This document shows positions 46,746-59,027 of a DNA stretch of 64,000 bases, piece by piece. The DNA lies in contig OX485804.1 in assembly GCA_950295325.1 (NCBI GenBank), positions 37,326,001 to 37,390,000 on the forward strand, in the 5' to 3' direction. Within the stretch, counting starts at the first letter, position 1. Each line of letters starts with the position of its first letter. The stretch comes from Polytrichum commune. Lineage: Eukaryota > Streptophyta > Polytrichopsida > Polytrichales > Polytrichaceae. The notes beneath the pieces are model-generated. The model made no database searches. It was not told the origin of the DNA and saw only the letters and a list, made by a program, of their open reading frames with translations. The position numbers and the translations under genes are program-made.

Positions 46746-49650
46746 TAGAGTATTCCAAGTACCCAATAGAGTCTTGAAAGTAAAGCAATCATTCGGCAAT
46801 ATTTTGAAGAAACCGTCATGGAAGTATATATGGTTTCAGATGTAAGGAGGATCGTGGATGTGGGCTTCCTAATACTTGAAATCACATGTGCTTTCATTGG
46901 GATTCATGAGGCTTGTGATGCTTTTCATATGTCGGCGGACATGCATGGCACACATGATTGTTGCTTCAATGCATGGTTGTGTAGATCAAAATCATATGCC
47001 ATGCCCACACTTACTGGCGGCCATAGCCAATGGACAATTGCCACCAATACGGGGCACGTCTTCGTTCGCTTTTAACCAGCGAACACTCAAAACTTCATCA
47101 TGTTACGTCCAGTTGTTGGCTAAAAGCTAGATGGCTTATTTCCCCAAGTATTATAGTCCCAACTTACTTGCTAGGCAATTCCATGTGAATTTATCTTCTC
47201 CTTGTTCCTATTTTGAAAGGGAGGAAAAGGGAGAAGCTAAGTAATGTCACGTGACATCATAATTTGCTACAAAAATCATAACCTCTCAAACCTCAAAAGC
47301 AATAAACTTGTTGTTGACATTGATCAATTTATTATGTCGGTTCTAGGCGTGGTTACATTCGTATGTTTTGTCATGGGATGGGTGGGCCAAGCTAGCCTTG
47401 CATAGGTCGATCCGGAGTTTAGGACAACATGTCCCATGTGCATATTTTATTTTAGATCCTCAAATTCTCTCAAAGTTTGAGAGGTGGAAAGAAAGGGTCC
47501 TAGAAATTTCACACAACTTTCAAAATAGCCTAGGATACACGACGAGCTAATGAACTCTTAATAACAAGTTTTCTCAAAGGAGGATCAAACCTACGGTTTG
47601 TCCCTCTTTGAGTTACTTTACGGATAACTCTACTACATATCATCATTTCCTACAAATTTTTGTACGGGCATGTGGCTAACAAGTTGCCTGAATATGTCAC
47701 CAAGTGTCAATGTGGTTGTATACCACATACTCACATTACAATACTACGCTAACAATCAACAATTTCAACACTAATGTCACCTCTCGATACTTGGTGTTCC
47801 AATGTACTTACTAATATCTTGGTATGTTTAATAATAATATGAGGGGTATGCCTATGCTATACAATGGTCATGACAAGTTGACTAAAGTGTACACAAATGA
47901 CACTTGACTGTATTATGCTTAAGAATGGCTTCGTCTTGCATATTAGAATGTAAACACTTGACACTTGCCATTAGTATGCTTAATAATACTTTACCCTTGG
48001 ATATTAAAGCACAAAACTATCATTGCAAGCATTGTAATGTACTATGCTAAATGTCATAATGTAACTAATTTTTAATTTTAAAAAGTCACTTATGTTGATT
48101 AAAAGTATCATATTGGCACAATTATTGGACGTGACACTTTGAGACCTCAAGGCATCTAGTTTAGGCCCTTTGCAAATAGTGTGTGTGTGACTAAATACCA
48201 TGAACGGTGTACACTCATTAGTCCTATTAGTGTGGGTTGCCATTCATAGTTACCTATCACTATAACTTCTTATTGAGGATATCACTTTTTACGAAACATA
48301 TTATTTCATGTTCCTTAACATGCATACTACTTGTTTGTCTTGCATGATTAAAAAAACGATAATCTCAATAATAAGTTATAACAAAATGAAGCTCCAATGG
48401 AAATATACCCACATTAATAGTACTATTTGTGGAGCAACCATCATGGAACTCCGGCAAGTGACGTGTAAGGTGGTCAAATCCATTACCACTCAAAGTTTGA
48501 TGAAGTAAGATCATGAAATATTGTGAATCATTTTTGGTTTCTCAGGAAATTTCATGTTAAAGGTCCAAGATGCCCACTACGAGCTGTAATATATCATATT
48601 TAATTGCTTAAGTTTACTCATTGATATTCTAAGCTTGAAGTGTTGAAAATAACCCCACTTTGATACTAACCCATCAAAGCACACATGTGTTATAGGAATA
48701 TCCAATACTCTTCAAAATTTTATCAATGATTTAGATTCAAATGCAAAGTGCATTTACTTTATCACACTTATCACATATGATTATGGTCCCACTCCGTCCT
48801 TGTAATTGGCTATGTAGAGTATAATTCCAAACTCATAGACCAAGTAAAGTTTGATTTCAATGGTTTTGCGGGATTGCACAAATTATCACATAGACCATAG
48901 AAAGTATAATGGCACCTTTACACCTTGAGTCAAAGCGAAATCTCCCCAAAATCATCTAGAAATTCATCCCAATTCAACAACTTATTGAAGAAAACACGTG
49001 CCTCCAATGGTGGATACGACCATATGGATGGCATCTTTGTGGAGATAAAATTGTTCACCAAAATTTTGAGTTGTCCACATGTCCCAAATTGGTTTATTAT
49101 AATTTAATTGGGCACATCGACATGGTTAGAGAGAGGTGACCAACCAAACAAAATGTTCATTCAACTTCTAGGGTTAAAGGATAACCCTTACAAGCCAAGA
49201 AGGACATTTTTTTGTATAGGTAGCCATTTTTGCCATCGAATACAAACATACATGTTTATGTTCTAATCTTATGATTTGAACATGTGGATGGTTGGAACAT
49301 TTTTTGAACTATAGTAGCTTAAATAAGATGTCATCCATGTGGTCATATCCACCATAAGAGACGTAGATTTTGTTTAGTGAGCTTATGATATGAATTGAAA
49401 TGTTTTAGACGATTTTGAAACGAAATTGCTTTGGCCTTTTAGGGGTTTACGACATTCACATGGAGGGGTTTGCACGTTACTTACTTGCAACGTAACAATG
49501 TGCTCAATGGTTGAAGGGACAAGTAAGTAGTAGTATTGATGAATAAGAGAAGTACATCACATGGAGGTGGTAAGACGTGGACCTTGTGGAATGTAACTTA
49601 AGCTTAAACAAGAGGACGGTCGTGACCAATGTCCGGGGAGATTTTTGGGC
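46746..49650. other. AT-rich intergenic DNA, nothing recognised
   Basis: Only short spurious frames; no RNA gene, domain or bounded element could be supported. Confidence 0.4.
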
Positions 49651-49653
49651 TTA

Positions 49654-50152
49654 GGGCCACTTCACACACGAGCCAAGAGCCGTGACCATGAAATTGTGAG
49701 AGCCCAAAAGAAAGTGTCCAAAGGCCGTCCCAACACACCTCCAAATTCATGCAGTGTGGTCACGGACCCTCAAGTGTAGTGTGAAGTCATGTGTGCCCAG
49801 GTCCTCAACCAAATGCTATTTCAATGAATTTCTATTCATGCTGGTCTGCAACATGATAAATTAGAATAAATCAACGGTTGTGAGCGTTCGGAGTGCCATG
49901 GTCTCCCGGTTTTATGTTACGCCTACTTCCAAGAAGTGGTTTTTGAAAACAGTCCAAGTGACCACGAAACATGATCCATTTGATGTCATGTAGGAATCCA
50001 TGTAGACTTTTACATCCATCTTGCATTCACATACTCTGGTGGTCCCTCAAGCATAGTGTGAAGCGAACTTGGACCGGCTCAGCCTTTTCCACCAATGAGA
50101 GTGCTTGAAGTGTAATGGTCACAGGCTCGTAGTCTCGTGTGTGAAGTGGCCC
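49654..50152. mobile_element. Tourist-like (PIF/Harbinger) MITE, copy 3, complete, 499 bp
   Basis: Starts GGGCCACTTCACACACGAG and ends CTCGTGTGTGAAGTGGCCC, perfect inverted repeats of 19 bp, flanked by TTA at 49,651-49,653 and 50,153-50,155, the PIF/Harbinger target duplication. No coding capacity. Reference copy for 41,805-42,291, 44,830-46,745 and the relic near 4,320-4,690. Confidence 0.92.
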
Positions 50153-50164
50153 TTAATAGGTCAA

Positions 50165-50330
50165 AATCCCAGTGTTTCCAAGTTCAAGCAGTTACATGTA
50201 GTCATCTTCGGTTTCCTTTATTGAATTGAGATATATTACATGGATTCCTCTAAATGATCAATTATTATACCGAAGTCTTGAACTTTCAACCGATCATTTC
50301 TCAAACTCAACTGCTTCATATGTAACTACA
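50165..50330 (-). repeat. Dispersed repeat family copy (see 13,830-14,035)
   Basis: Inverted match to the family: AGCAGTTACATGTAGTCATC, ATTGAATTGAGATATATTAC, AACCGATCATTTCTCAAACT. It starts 13 bases after the Tourist-like MITE. Confidence 0.55.
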
Positions 50331-50657
50331 CCAAGTATGATATTTAGTGTCACCAATTTTAGTTAGTCTTTCTCAATACTAATTGTAAACCGTGGTGTAG
50401 TGTCACCAACACCAAATGTTAACCCAACATTATCTGTCATTCCTTATAAGTTTTTTTGGGAAGTTTATAGTTTTGAAGTGTTGCAATTACTGTCACTTAC
50501 CAAGTGATTTTGCATCCATATTTCATCATCCATGACAATATTTCATCACAAGTTGCTAACACGATAAGTTAGGGTTTTGGCCAATGGACGGACTCATCCA
50601 TCATCCTTGGCAGTATTTGTTCACCTATCCATGAGAAGTGTCATCCGAAACGTTACC

Positions 50658-50782
50658 ATAGAGACATTACTACAACAAGCACATTCTTTGTACAAAACAT
50701 TCTTTGCACATAGAGACATTACTACAACAAGAATAAGATGTTATAGCCTTACTACAACAAGCACGTTCTTTGTACAAAACCA
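50658..50782 (+). repeat. Short tandem repeat with ACTACAACAAGCACRTTCTT units
   Basis: CATAGAGACATTACTACAAC occurs at about 50,658 and 50,707, and ACTACAACAAGCACRTTCTTTGTACAAAAC at about 50,670 and 50,752, giving an interleaved short tandem array of about 125 bp. Confidence 0.75.
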
Positions 50783-52099
50783 ACAACATGCAATCAAAGT
50801 TGGAGAGATAGTAAGGTAAGTTACTTAGAGCCCATTTCAATTGAGAGCATGTACGGGAAGTGGGTCATGGAGCTTTTCTAAAATAATGATGGCATGCAAC
50901 TTGGACATGACACAATCGATGATGATGATGTTTGAGCTTACTTTTCCTTTTTAAATACATGTGAAGTCATGGCATGTTCGCGGCATCATGTACTTGTATA
51001 TTAAAGCAACATTTGAGCACGTCTAAGGCATATGGGTCTTAAGTGGCTCATTTTCTTAATTGGACCCTTCTATTTGATTGAAATGTGGTTCGTTGAGATC
51101 AAAGAGCAAACATCGTAAAGATACATGTTGCAAAAAGATTGGATTACGTCTTCAAATATTAATAACTACTTTACACTCAATAGTGAGCACGATTGGGTTG
51201 ACCTACATATCTAGTTAAGAAATCAACAAACATGCACTTCTGACAACCATACCTAAATTAGGGGAAGTCCAATTTTCAATCCGGTTTTTGCATATGCTTC
51301 ATATGATAACAAATTTTACTATGAATATAATCCAATATAAGTTGGAGAACATGGAAAACAAACGAAATAACATCCATGTACCTTACTACGAAGTATATCA
51401 CCTTAATTTATGTTGGGTCTTGTTGGATTTCAGCCTTGTAAAGCATGTGGTTTTTGGGACACTACCACACTGAAGAGGCAAGTTTTCATTTTCTCTTTTC
51501 TTTTAACGGGCGAGATTCATTTCAAATTTTATATGCCTTTCTTTTGACTTGTGATGGTTACAAAAGAATTCCTTAATGGGTTTCAACGGTTGATTCTAGG
51601 TGTGTCCGAAAATGACCATACATTTTCATGTTCTCGTCATGCTCATTTTGCAGAAGAGTATATATATGTATCGTTTTGGGTAAGTGACATAATTAGGGTT
51701 GGCTATTGTAGGTATTAAAGTTATCCATAAAGTTCTCAAAGGAGGCATGAAACTGGGAATTTGGTGTCCCTACAAAGGACTATGCCGTTCATAAGTCTCC
51801 CGCGTGTTTTGTGTTGGAGCATAAGCACAAATTTTAGACTAAAGCACAGTTGAGCTCATTTTCTAGAGGAGACCACTTCGAGAGAATTTCAATATCCTAA
51901 GATCAGTGGTCCAAGACGGCCCTAAACTATTGGATGATAGTGGAGAGGTACCCAAACCAAATGAAGTGGTTGGCAGTTTGAATCCTGGACATGAAATTGT
52001 CTCTGTACTTGACGGAAAACTAGCCAAATTGTCAAGCGCCTCATGTGTTTTAAAAACGAATATCTTGAGATCAGTGTTCAATTGTTGTTGTGGTGGTGG

Positions 52100-52330
52100 A
52101 AGCTATGATCGGGGAAAACCGGTAATTAGTTGCAGATGAACTAGTTGAGTTTGAAGAATAGCCGGTTGAAATTCATGACTGCAGGAAAATTACCGATGAT
52201 TTTAGAGGAATTTATAGAATATACCCCAATTTAATAAAGAAAAACTAAAGGAGGTCAACAACATGTAAATTGGTTGGACTTGCAAACACTAGGATCTCAA
52301 CCGATTGTGCCCAAAAACCTCCCCGATCAC
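52100..52330 (+). repeat. Dispersed repeat family copy (see 13,830-14,035)
   Basis: Same orientation match: GGTAATTAGTTGCAGATGAA, TAGCCGGTTGAAATTCATGA, ATTACCGATGATTTTAGAGG, AAAACCTCCCCGATCACTGG. Confidence 0.65.
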
Positions 52331-52996
52331 TGGGTGGAAGGTGTATGCCCTTCTTGATTTGACAAGCCATTGCAAGCAATGTGAACCTGTTTCATGTTAT
52401 TCTCCGAATCAAAATTTGTTTCTCTTGGCGTTTCTAAGGTGCCTTAGTTTGTTGGCTTTGTCTGTAGGACAGAGACTATGCATCAACTTCTTCGTTTGAA
52501 GAGGAAATTTCCTAACCACTTTGTGTTCACACTTGGATGTTACTTGTTCTTGTTAATTTTTTTCCACTTTATGTAATGTGGATGTTAACTATAGTTTATA
52601 TATATATAAGTGCTCCCTGAAATGCATTGAAAAAAATCTAGTTAACTATAGTTATTTTGGTAGTTATTGATTATTTATATTAGAAATATTGGGTGATAAA
52701 TGAGTAGCTTCAAACCTTGACCCGTATTTGAGAAGAAGGTGCACAAAATCCAAGAAAGGTTTGGTATAGTGAATAGCCATGGATTGGCATGAGCAAAATA
52801 ATCAACTACAATTATAGTCTTTCATAGCAAAGGACAGAGCCTCGCAGTTCTACCGTTTTCTTGTTGTATGTAACGAAGGCTAAAAACACACTACGGATCC
52901 CCCTTGGAAAATGCATGTAATTTCATGACTGGGTCTCTCAATTGTGTCATCAAGTGTCTTGTCGTTTTTGGGTACAATTTGACAATTGGAAAGAGC

Positions 52997-53020
52997 CCCC
53001 CCCCCCCCCCTCCCCCCCTC
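52997..53020. repeat. Long C homopolymer run
   Basis: A C run interrupted by a single T. Confidence 0.9.
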
Positions 53021-53547
53021 AAAGTACAACCACCTAGAAAAAACTCTCCAAAATGGGGCATTGAGTGAATTCGCCCTCGATGGGACGTTTAAAATTCCAA
53101 GTACCCTTTAAAGTACTTCTAGAGGCAATCGACTCCCTAAAACACCAATTAGCATCAAAGTGATCTTAAGGTACTCCGATGAGTGGTCCGAGATGACCCT
53201 TAACTACCGGGTGATAGTGGAGAGGTACCTATTTTCGAATGGAGTGGTTGACAATTTGATTTCCTCTGTGAAATTTTCTCTCTAGCTGACAAAAGAAGAA
53301 GGAAAAAGGAAGAAGAAGATAGGTAGGAAGCCAAGAGCCCACCCACCGCAAGATAGGTTGTAAGCCCCATTATGCACCAAAAGGATTCAAATTCACGTCG
53401 GATTGCCCAATATTGATTATGTAATTATACTATGATGAGTCACATGAGGGTTTTTTGTTTCTTTGTCTCTCTTAGCGTGTTGCTAGTCCAAGCGACAGTA
53501 ACCACTTCAAGCCGCCCATATCTCATGTTAAAGCTTTTTCAAGGGCC

Positions 53548-53720
53548 ATAATAGAGTTATCCTTTAACTCAACCGGAGTTTTAGTAGGGAGTTGGTTGTT
53601 TCGCATGCATAACTTTCCATGTTCGGTAAGTTGTGGGTGCATGCTTGGAGTCAATGTGGAGGTTTGAACGAAGAACCTACCATATTAGTTCATTGGGTAC
53701 CAAACTCATTTTGGCATGCC
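53548..53720 (+). repeat. Dispersed repeat, copy 2 (partner at 1,480-1,653)
   Basis: Same orientation and about 90% identity to 1,480-1,653, ending in the same CATTTTGGCATGCC. A 111-codon minus-strand frame begins just beyond (54,012-53,677) but has no recognisable domain. Confidence 0.7.
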
Positions 53721-54631
53721 TTAATACCTCATATGTTTTGTCCTTAGTGTTTCCATATGCCTTGATTACGTAGCCACAAGCTTGCATGAATGTTGTGTTG
53801 TATGGAAACGATGCATATGTGACAACGAATGTCCAAACATTTATGATGTTGTTAGTATAACACTTGGCCAAAAAACAACAACATTCATATGGAACTACAT
53901 ATCTACACACTCTTTGCTTCAATATTTGACACACAAAGTGGCCTACACTAATTTCCTCTTCACAATCTCCAATTGAATGTGAAAATGAAACTTGAAACTT
54001 ACGTATGGGCAAATTCCATGTAAGAAATGGAAGTGATCAGGCAAGGGAGGTCACTTCACTATTTTTGTTAGATTTTTTCCTAGTGAACACATTTTTCTAC
54101 ATAGATGTGAGATTTTGACTTGAATGTCTCGCCCTTGACATGCACAAAAACATGAGTTTTATCTACGCATTTCCATTTAAAACTGATTGTGTCAAATGTG
54201 ACCCTATTCAAAAAGTGACTCATTTATCAAGTAATATTTTTTGCTCAGCTGTATACTTCAATAAAGTTAAAGGTTTGGGTTCAAATGCGTAGTTAGTTTA
54301 ATCATCATCAATGTCACATATGAATGTGCTTGTATCTTCTTCTCCTTGACATTAGTAAAACAATGCACTAACCCATAACTATAAATAATACAATTTGAAG
54401 TCTTGGTGAGAACTCTTGGAAAATGTGTACATAGATCGTACATCGAACCCCTTATTTGAAGATCTTTGGAGTAATATCAAAGTTGCATTACCACAATTGC
54501 TTTCATACAATGTAAAGATTTTCAATCTTTACAATTCGGTGGAAGTGAATGTTCACAACATTTGTCAAGCGGGTGTGAACTAGGGGAGGGGAAGGTGAAA
54601 ACAATGATTTATATTGCAAACCTTGGAGATT

Positions 54632-54856
54632 ACTGCACTAAATATTGTATTAGGTGTCACTTACTATGTGGAGTTATACAATGTTGTATCTATTTACTAT
54701 GTATCTCATAGTTTACCAATAAATGCCAAATTGATTATATGGACTTTAAAGAACATTGACAACTCTACTCGGTAAAACATTACATCAACAATGCACAAAT
54801 ATAGCATTGTGTAACTCCGTGTACCTAGTGACACTAAATATCATATTTAATGTAGT
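54632..54856. mobile_element. Palindromic MITE (TGCACTAAATATTGTATTAG ends), about 225 bp
   Basis: The left arm ACTGCACTAAATATTGTATT-AGGTGTCACTTACTATG-TGGAGTTATACAATGTTGTAT is answered by the inverted right arm ATATAGCATTGTGTAACTCC, AGTGACACTAAATATCATAT, TTAATGTAGT. Related fragments are at 20,428-20,644 and near 50,340. Confidence 0.7.
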
Positions 54857-55258
54857 TCAAAATTAAATGATTTATAAGGTAGGGCCAAAGACCCCAAATT
54901 ACATAGTCTATTGAGGTTTGAATCGGGATGAATCAAAAACCAACTTAATGTATAGGGGTCACTTGGTAGGTGTTAGGAAACCACACTGATCCGTTTTGGT
55001 GATTGTATAGAGGATAAGGTAAAATCACCTTAGACCAAGAAGTTAAGGTATTTGGCATACATGTGGTAGCCATGTGAACTAGAAACATGTATTCCCAAAT
55101 AGAGAGAAGAAAAAACTAGATGTATTGCAATTTTCTATTCCCCGCTCCTCCTCAATATTGAAATAAAAGCAAAATTTTGAAGTGACAATTGTGTTGGCAC
55201 CCAAAATTGTTAGGGGGGGCCTTCATGTTCACATGGTGAACATCCTCAAATCAACAGG

Positions 55259-55560
55259 TGAACCGTGTGGCAAGACCCCGGTGTCCCACACACACTCCAT
55301 CTCAAAACGTACTTATTTATTTTTGGGTCAGCTTAATTCGCACTTGCACGATTTGGTTGGATATCGTGCGTTTGAGGATCGGACGAGCAAGTCCGTCCAA
55401 AGTCTCACGTTGCCCATTCAAATTACCACTCCTTGACTCAAACATTGTTTGTGTAACTCTCAACGAGAGCGTTTGTTTGCCCCCTTCCTCAACCCAATCG
55501 GACTTATATTGACATTGCTACAACCTTTATGCGAGAGATGGGGTCTTGCCACACGGTTCA
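55259..55560. repeat. 21-bp perfect inverted repeat, arms 260 bp apart
   Basis: 55,259-55,279 and 55,540-55,560 are exact reverse complements (TGAACCGTGTGGCAAGACCC plus one base). The DNA between is GC-richer than its flanks and contains overlapping 84-codon frames with no recognised domain. Confidence 0.85.
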
Positions 55561-55679
55561 TGCACTTATTGTGCAAGGTGTGGAGGGTGTTGGATTTGGG
55601 TGTTGTTTGTCTTGGTTTAAGGTGTTACTACCTTAGAGCATGCAAGAGACAATTGAAATTGCCACCGGGATCACGTTAA

Positions 55680-56412
55680 TTCATCTATTCAAACCACCCG
55701 ATTGCCATTGCCACGTGGAAATATGGATCAATTGGCATGCAAATTATCAATGTTTGTTGGCTACTCCCTTGCACATGCGGTACTCAAAGATGCCATTGTA
55801 ACTCCAGATTTAGACCTGACATCCTTTGTGTTAGAGGATTACCATACCAAAACGACCCCCCCCCCACAGACATAGACCCCAACCTCACCATACAATTCAT
55901 CGAATTCACATATTGTAATGATAGATTCTCACCAGAAACACTCAAAGCAAAAAATAACAAATACATACCATTAATCGATAGTATCGCTGCTAAAGGATGG
56001 AAAACCGACCCCCTTATTATAATCACTGCAGGCGCCAGAGCCACTACCCACATTCCATCAATGAAGTCACTCGAAAATAAATTTAAAATACCTATGCCTA
56101 CCATTAAAAATACCTTCAAAAACATCAATACTATCGCTATAAAATATGCCATGTCTATCCTCCTCCACAAAAGAAGAATAGAAAACCACCAACCGCTACC
56201 CCAAACACTAGACCCCCCATAGATAAAATCATTAAAAGCAACCATTATGGTCCTTGTTACTGGTGACTGTAGTGTCTACTCTCGAAAGGGAGGAGTAGAT
56301 CTGTACTTCCATACCTTTGTCCTGAGGGCATCGGATTGGGGGTGGATCGAACATACACTTAATTCACGTCGGTCTCCTCCGGAGACCGAAGTTTTTTTTC
56401 TTCTTCTTCTGT
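55680..56412 (+). mobile_element. 3' end of a PD-(D/E)XK-type non-LTR-like element (copy A)
   Basis: Includes the 161-codon frame at 55,737-56,222 and about 190 bp of 3' sequence. That 3' part ends in a 9-bp stem-loop (TCGGTCTCC-TCC-GGAGACCGA, 56,369-56,389), then AG, a T run and CTT repeats (56,391-56,410). It shares blocks with the SINEs at 18,563 and 59,028: CTCTCGAAAGGGAGGAGTAG against CCTCGAAAGGGGAGAGTAGT, GGGCATCGGATTGGG against GGGCATCGGGTCATTGG, and TTCACGTCGG against TTCACGCCGG. The 5' limit is not defined; no reverse transcriptase is present, so the copy is 5'-truncated. Confidence 0.65.
55737..56222 (+). CDS. C-terminal Cys/His cluster plus PD-(D/E)XK-like nuclease domain of a retroelement (fragment)
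   Basis: 161 open codons; the Met is probably not a true start, because the homologous copy at 7,499-8,238 continues further upstream. The order is a Cys/His cluster (CTCGTQRCHC), RPDILCVRG, IQFIEFTYCNDRF, LKAKNNKYIPLIDSIAAKGW, PLIIITAGARATTHIPSMKS, and IAIKYAMSILLHKRR. A zinc-binding cluster just before PD...E...K..KY resembles the C-terminal restriction-like endonuclease of R2-type non-LTR elements, where it nicks target DNA to prime reverse transcription. The lysine spacing is not canonical, so the family assignment is inference. Composition is odd for the window: C-rich, very G-poor, with many C-ending codons. There are no stops, which for otherwise decayed DNA suggests a recent insertion. 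Alternative: an unrelated transposon protein. Confidence 0.6.
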   Translation: MQIINVCWLLPCTCGTQRCHCNSRFRPDILCVRGLPYQNDPPPTDIDPNLTIQFIEFTYCNDRFSPETLKAKNNKYIPLIDSIAAKGWKTDPLIIITAGARATTHIPSMKSLENKFKIPMPTIKNTFKNINTIAIKYAMSILLHKRRIENHQPLPQTLDPP

Positions 56413-58020
56413 TTGTCGGCGTTAAATTACCATGAAGAATGGGTCAACTTCAAAGCATGCCTAACAACATTTTTATTTTTAGAAACCAATATGCCATACA
56501 CTAGTATTAGTATTCCACCACATATTCTAATTTAATTTAAGAATTGAAGGTGAGTCATGATAATTTGAAAGCGGTGCTTTACCTAGAGTGTACATCAAAT
56601 TGGTGGGTGTGGGCCACCTGGCACAAGTGCCACGTGGCAGACCCTTGTTGGTTGTGTCCACGCTAACAAACATAGATACCTCCCCTAGAAACGACTAGGC
56701 GAGAAATCGGGTGCGTACATATCTCGGGGTTTGAATCGGACGGTGGAGATGAGATTTCGCTGCAACGGGAGGATGGCCGGGTGAAGCAGGTCGATATGAA
56801 CTTAAAGAACCTAGGTGTAGGGTTTCCCTTTGACCCCTAAAAGCCTACCCCCTTTGGCCAACCCCAATATGACATGGGAAAATAACTCCTCTGTAAATAT
56901 GGAAAATTAGACAATGTTTATTGTCACATTTGGAACTATTTCACTCCTACCTTTATATTAGGAAGACATAGAACGAGCATCATAAGCACAAATCATGTTA
57001 TTTTGATGAGAAATTTGTTGCGATTGGTTGAAATAGAGCACACAATAGATTGTTGGAAGTTGGAAGTGTAGTATGATCTTAAAGTGGACAATTTGTCAAC
57101 GTGTCTCTTAAATTACAAGCACTTCATGAGATATACTAGAGGATAACCATGCATGCGTTTACATGATCAAGCTTTCGAAAACGATAGACGATTGTCATGG
57201 TTGTATATGGGAATAGTAATGGCTAAATCTTGTTCTTTTAGTAGCAAGATTCAAGAGACCTTATTTTGACCGGAGGGTTTTTGTTGTCCTAGTGCGCATT
57301 TTGGGGGTAATTTAATCACGTGCTAGTAATATAGCCTTGAAGAGATTTTGAGGGTACGAGCTCATAACTGCACGAGACATGCTAATGCATGTGGTATCAA
57401 AAAAACATGTAATGTCATCATTCTGTTTTCTTGTTGCAACTTGATGAGATTCACACTCGGCTTTGATTGTCCTGTGAAATTTGCCAAGTTCGCTTTTGTA
57501 ACTTATTTCGTCGCTTGGTCCTCGGATGAGCAACTGACTGGCCCAGCCATCAAAGAGGAAGATGCCCCCGCTAACCACCTTTGAAGGCTCATTAAAGTCT
57601 CTTGGCAGCTTCCTCATGTGCAAATTCCGTTCTCATGATCAATTGACGATCGAGTGAGAATGATGATAAGTGTTGCTAAGAAAAACAGCCACTTTAAGCC
57701 TTGAGCAATGTACATGATTTCAGGTGTGCCATTTGCCAAGGATTCAATGAGCAACATACCAAAGCGCGTCTTATTTTGATTCCGTATGCAAAAGTTGATA
57801 GATTTCGAGGTTTTCCTTGGTAAATCAAACTCATGTTAACTTTTCTTTGTGGAAACCCTAAACCCTAAAGTCCTTCATAACAACCTCTAAACCTTATATG
57901 TTAACTTCCTCTTAGCTATTAGAAGCGGAAATCCAATGCACCAAAGCATGTCTTATTTGAGTTTCGTATGCAAAACTAATATGGTTTAACGTTGAACTCG
58001 GTAGATCATACTCATGTTAA
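56413..58020. other. Intergenic DNA, nothing recognised
   Basis: No supported gene. The overlapping frames at 57,312-57,623 lie on opposite strands and show no domain. A CCCTAAACCCTAAA telomere-type block lies near 57,856. Confidence 0.4.
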
Positions 58021-58023
58021 CTT

Positions 58024-58183
58024 ATAGCCCACCCACATTTACTGGTGTGGGCTACCAACGAACGGTGAGTACCAACACCGGTTGCATCCAGTGGCTCTCA
58101 CTGGCTAAACCAATTCCAAAAGTGGCCCTTGCTAGTAGAAACCATTAAGTGGTGACCCACACCATATGGTGTGGGTGGGCTAT
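58024..58183. mobile_element. 160-bp foldback MITE
   Basis: Ends ATAGCCCACCCACA and TGTGGGTGGGCTAT are perfect inverted repeats, with a second inner pair of CACACCATATGGTGTG type at the right. If the flanking TA is the target duplication, the termini are GCCCACCCACA and the element is Stowaway-like; this is uncertain. Confidence 0.7.
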
Positions 58184-59016
58184 GACTCTTTGTGAAAAAG
58201 TACATCTTTTGCATATTTTAATATTTATGCAATGTACGTGGGGCTTAAGTGTCCCTCTTCTTCATCACACACCTTTATTTAAGTCTTATCATGTGGCAAG
58301 GGTTTGAGTCAAGAACGGCCACCTGATATACATGTGTCGTGACGAGCTTGGACAATTTGCTCATAATGTAGATATGGCCGTTCTAGACTTAGTAGCCAAC
58401 ATAATTGGGAGGACCGATTGACAAGAAAATATGACTATGGCCTCCTTTTGTAACTCTAACACCTCAACTCCAGTTATAAAACTCAATCCTTCATGATTTA
58501 GAATTACTAACAAGATGAGACAATCCCCAATCCAATCCAATGGCCAAAATTATCCGTGAAGTTGGACGTGCCCACAATAGGCCCACACACCTTATGTGAA
58601 TTACTTCCCAACCTTTTGACCATGGAAGTAAAGATTCCAAACCTTCAAGGTCAAAGACACATGAATTAACTTCCTTGAGATAGATACACTTGGTTTGGTT
58701 TAGTCTTGCGCCTTCACTCTTTCGTCAAGGCACATGAATTTACTTCCAAGGTGTGGCCACCAAAGGTCTAGCCGCTAGGAAATATCATGTATCACTTAAC
58801 AAACACGGTATTACAAACATCATTGAATGTCGCATCCAAAAGAAGCACTTATACATCCAAATAAAATAAGTCTCGGTAGTCACATGCGTAGAAGTTGATT
58901 GTAACATTCTCTCAATATGCTCACTTTTTCGTGGTCATGCCTCCAAACACGAGCAATCGGATATAATGCATGCAGACCTAGTTATGTGGTCACACTTTGT
59001 AATTACACCTTTATAT
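58184..59016. other. Intergenic DNA, nothing recognised
   Basis: No coding pattern, RNA gene or bounded repeat supported. Confidence 0.4.
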
Positions 59017-59027
59017 GAGTGGTATAA

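Noticed and set aside
55182-55512. Two overlapping 84-codon frames upstream of the nuclease-type element
   Set aside because: Different frames over the same DNA, no recognisable motif, and they span one arm of an inverted repeat.
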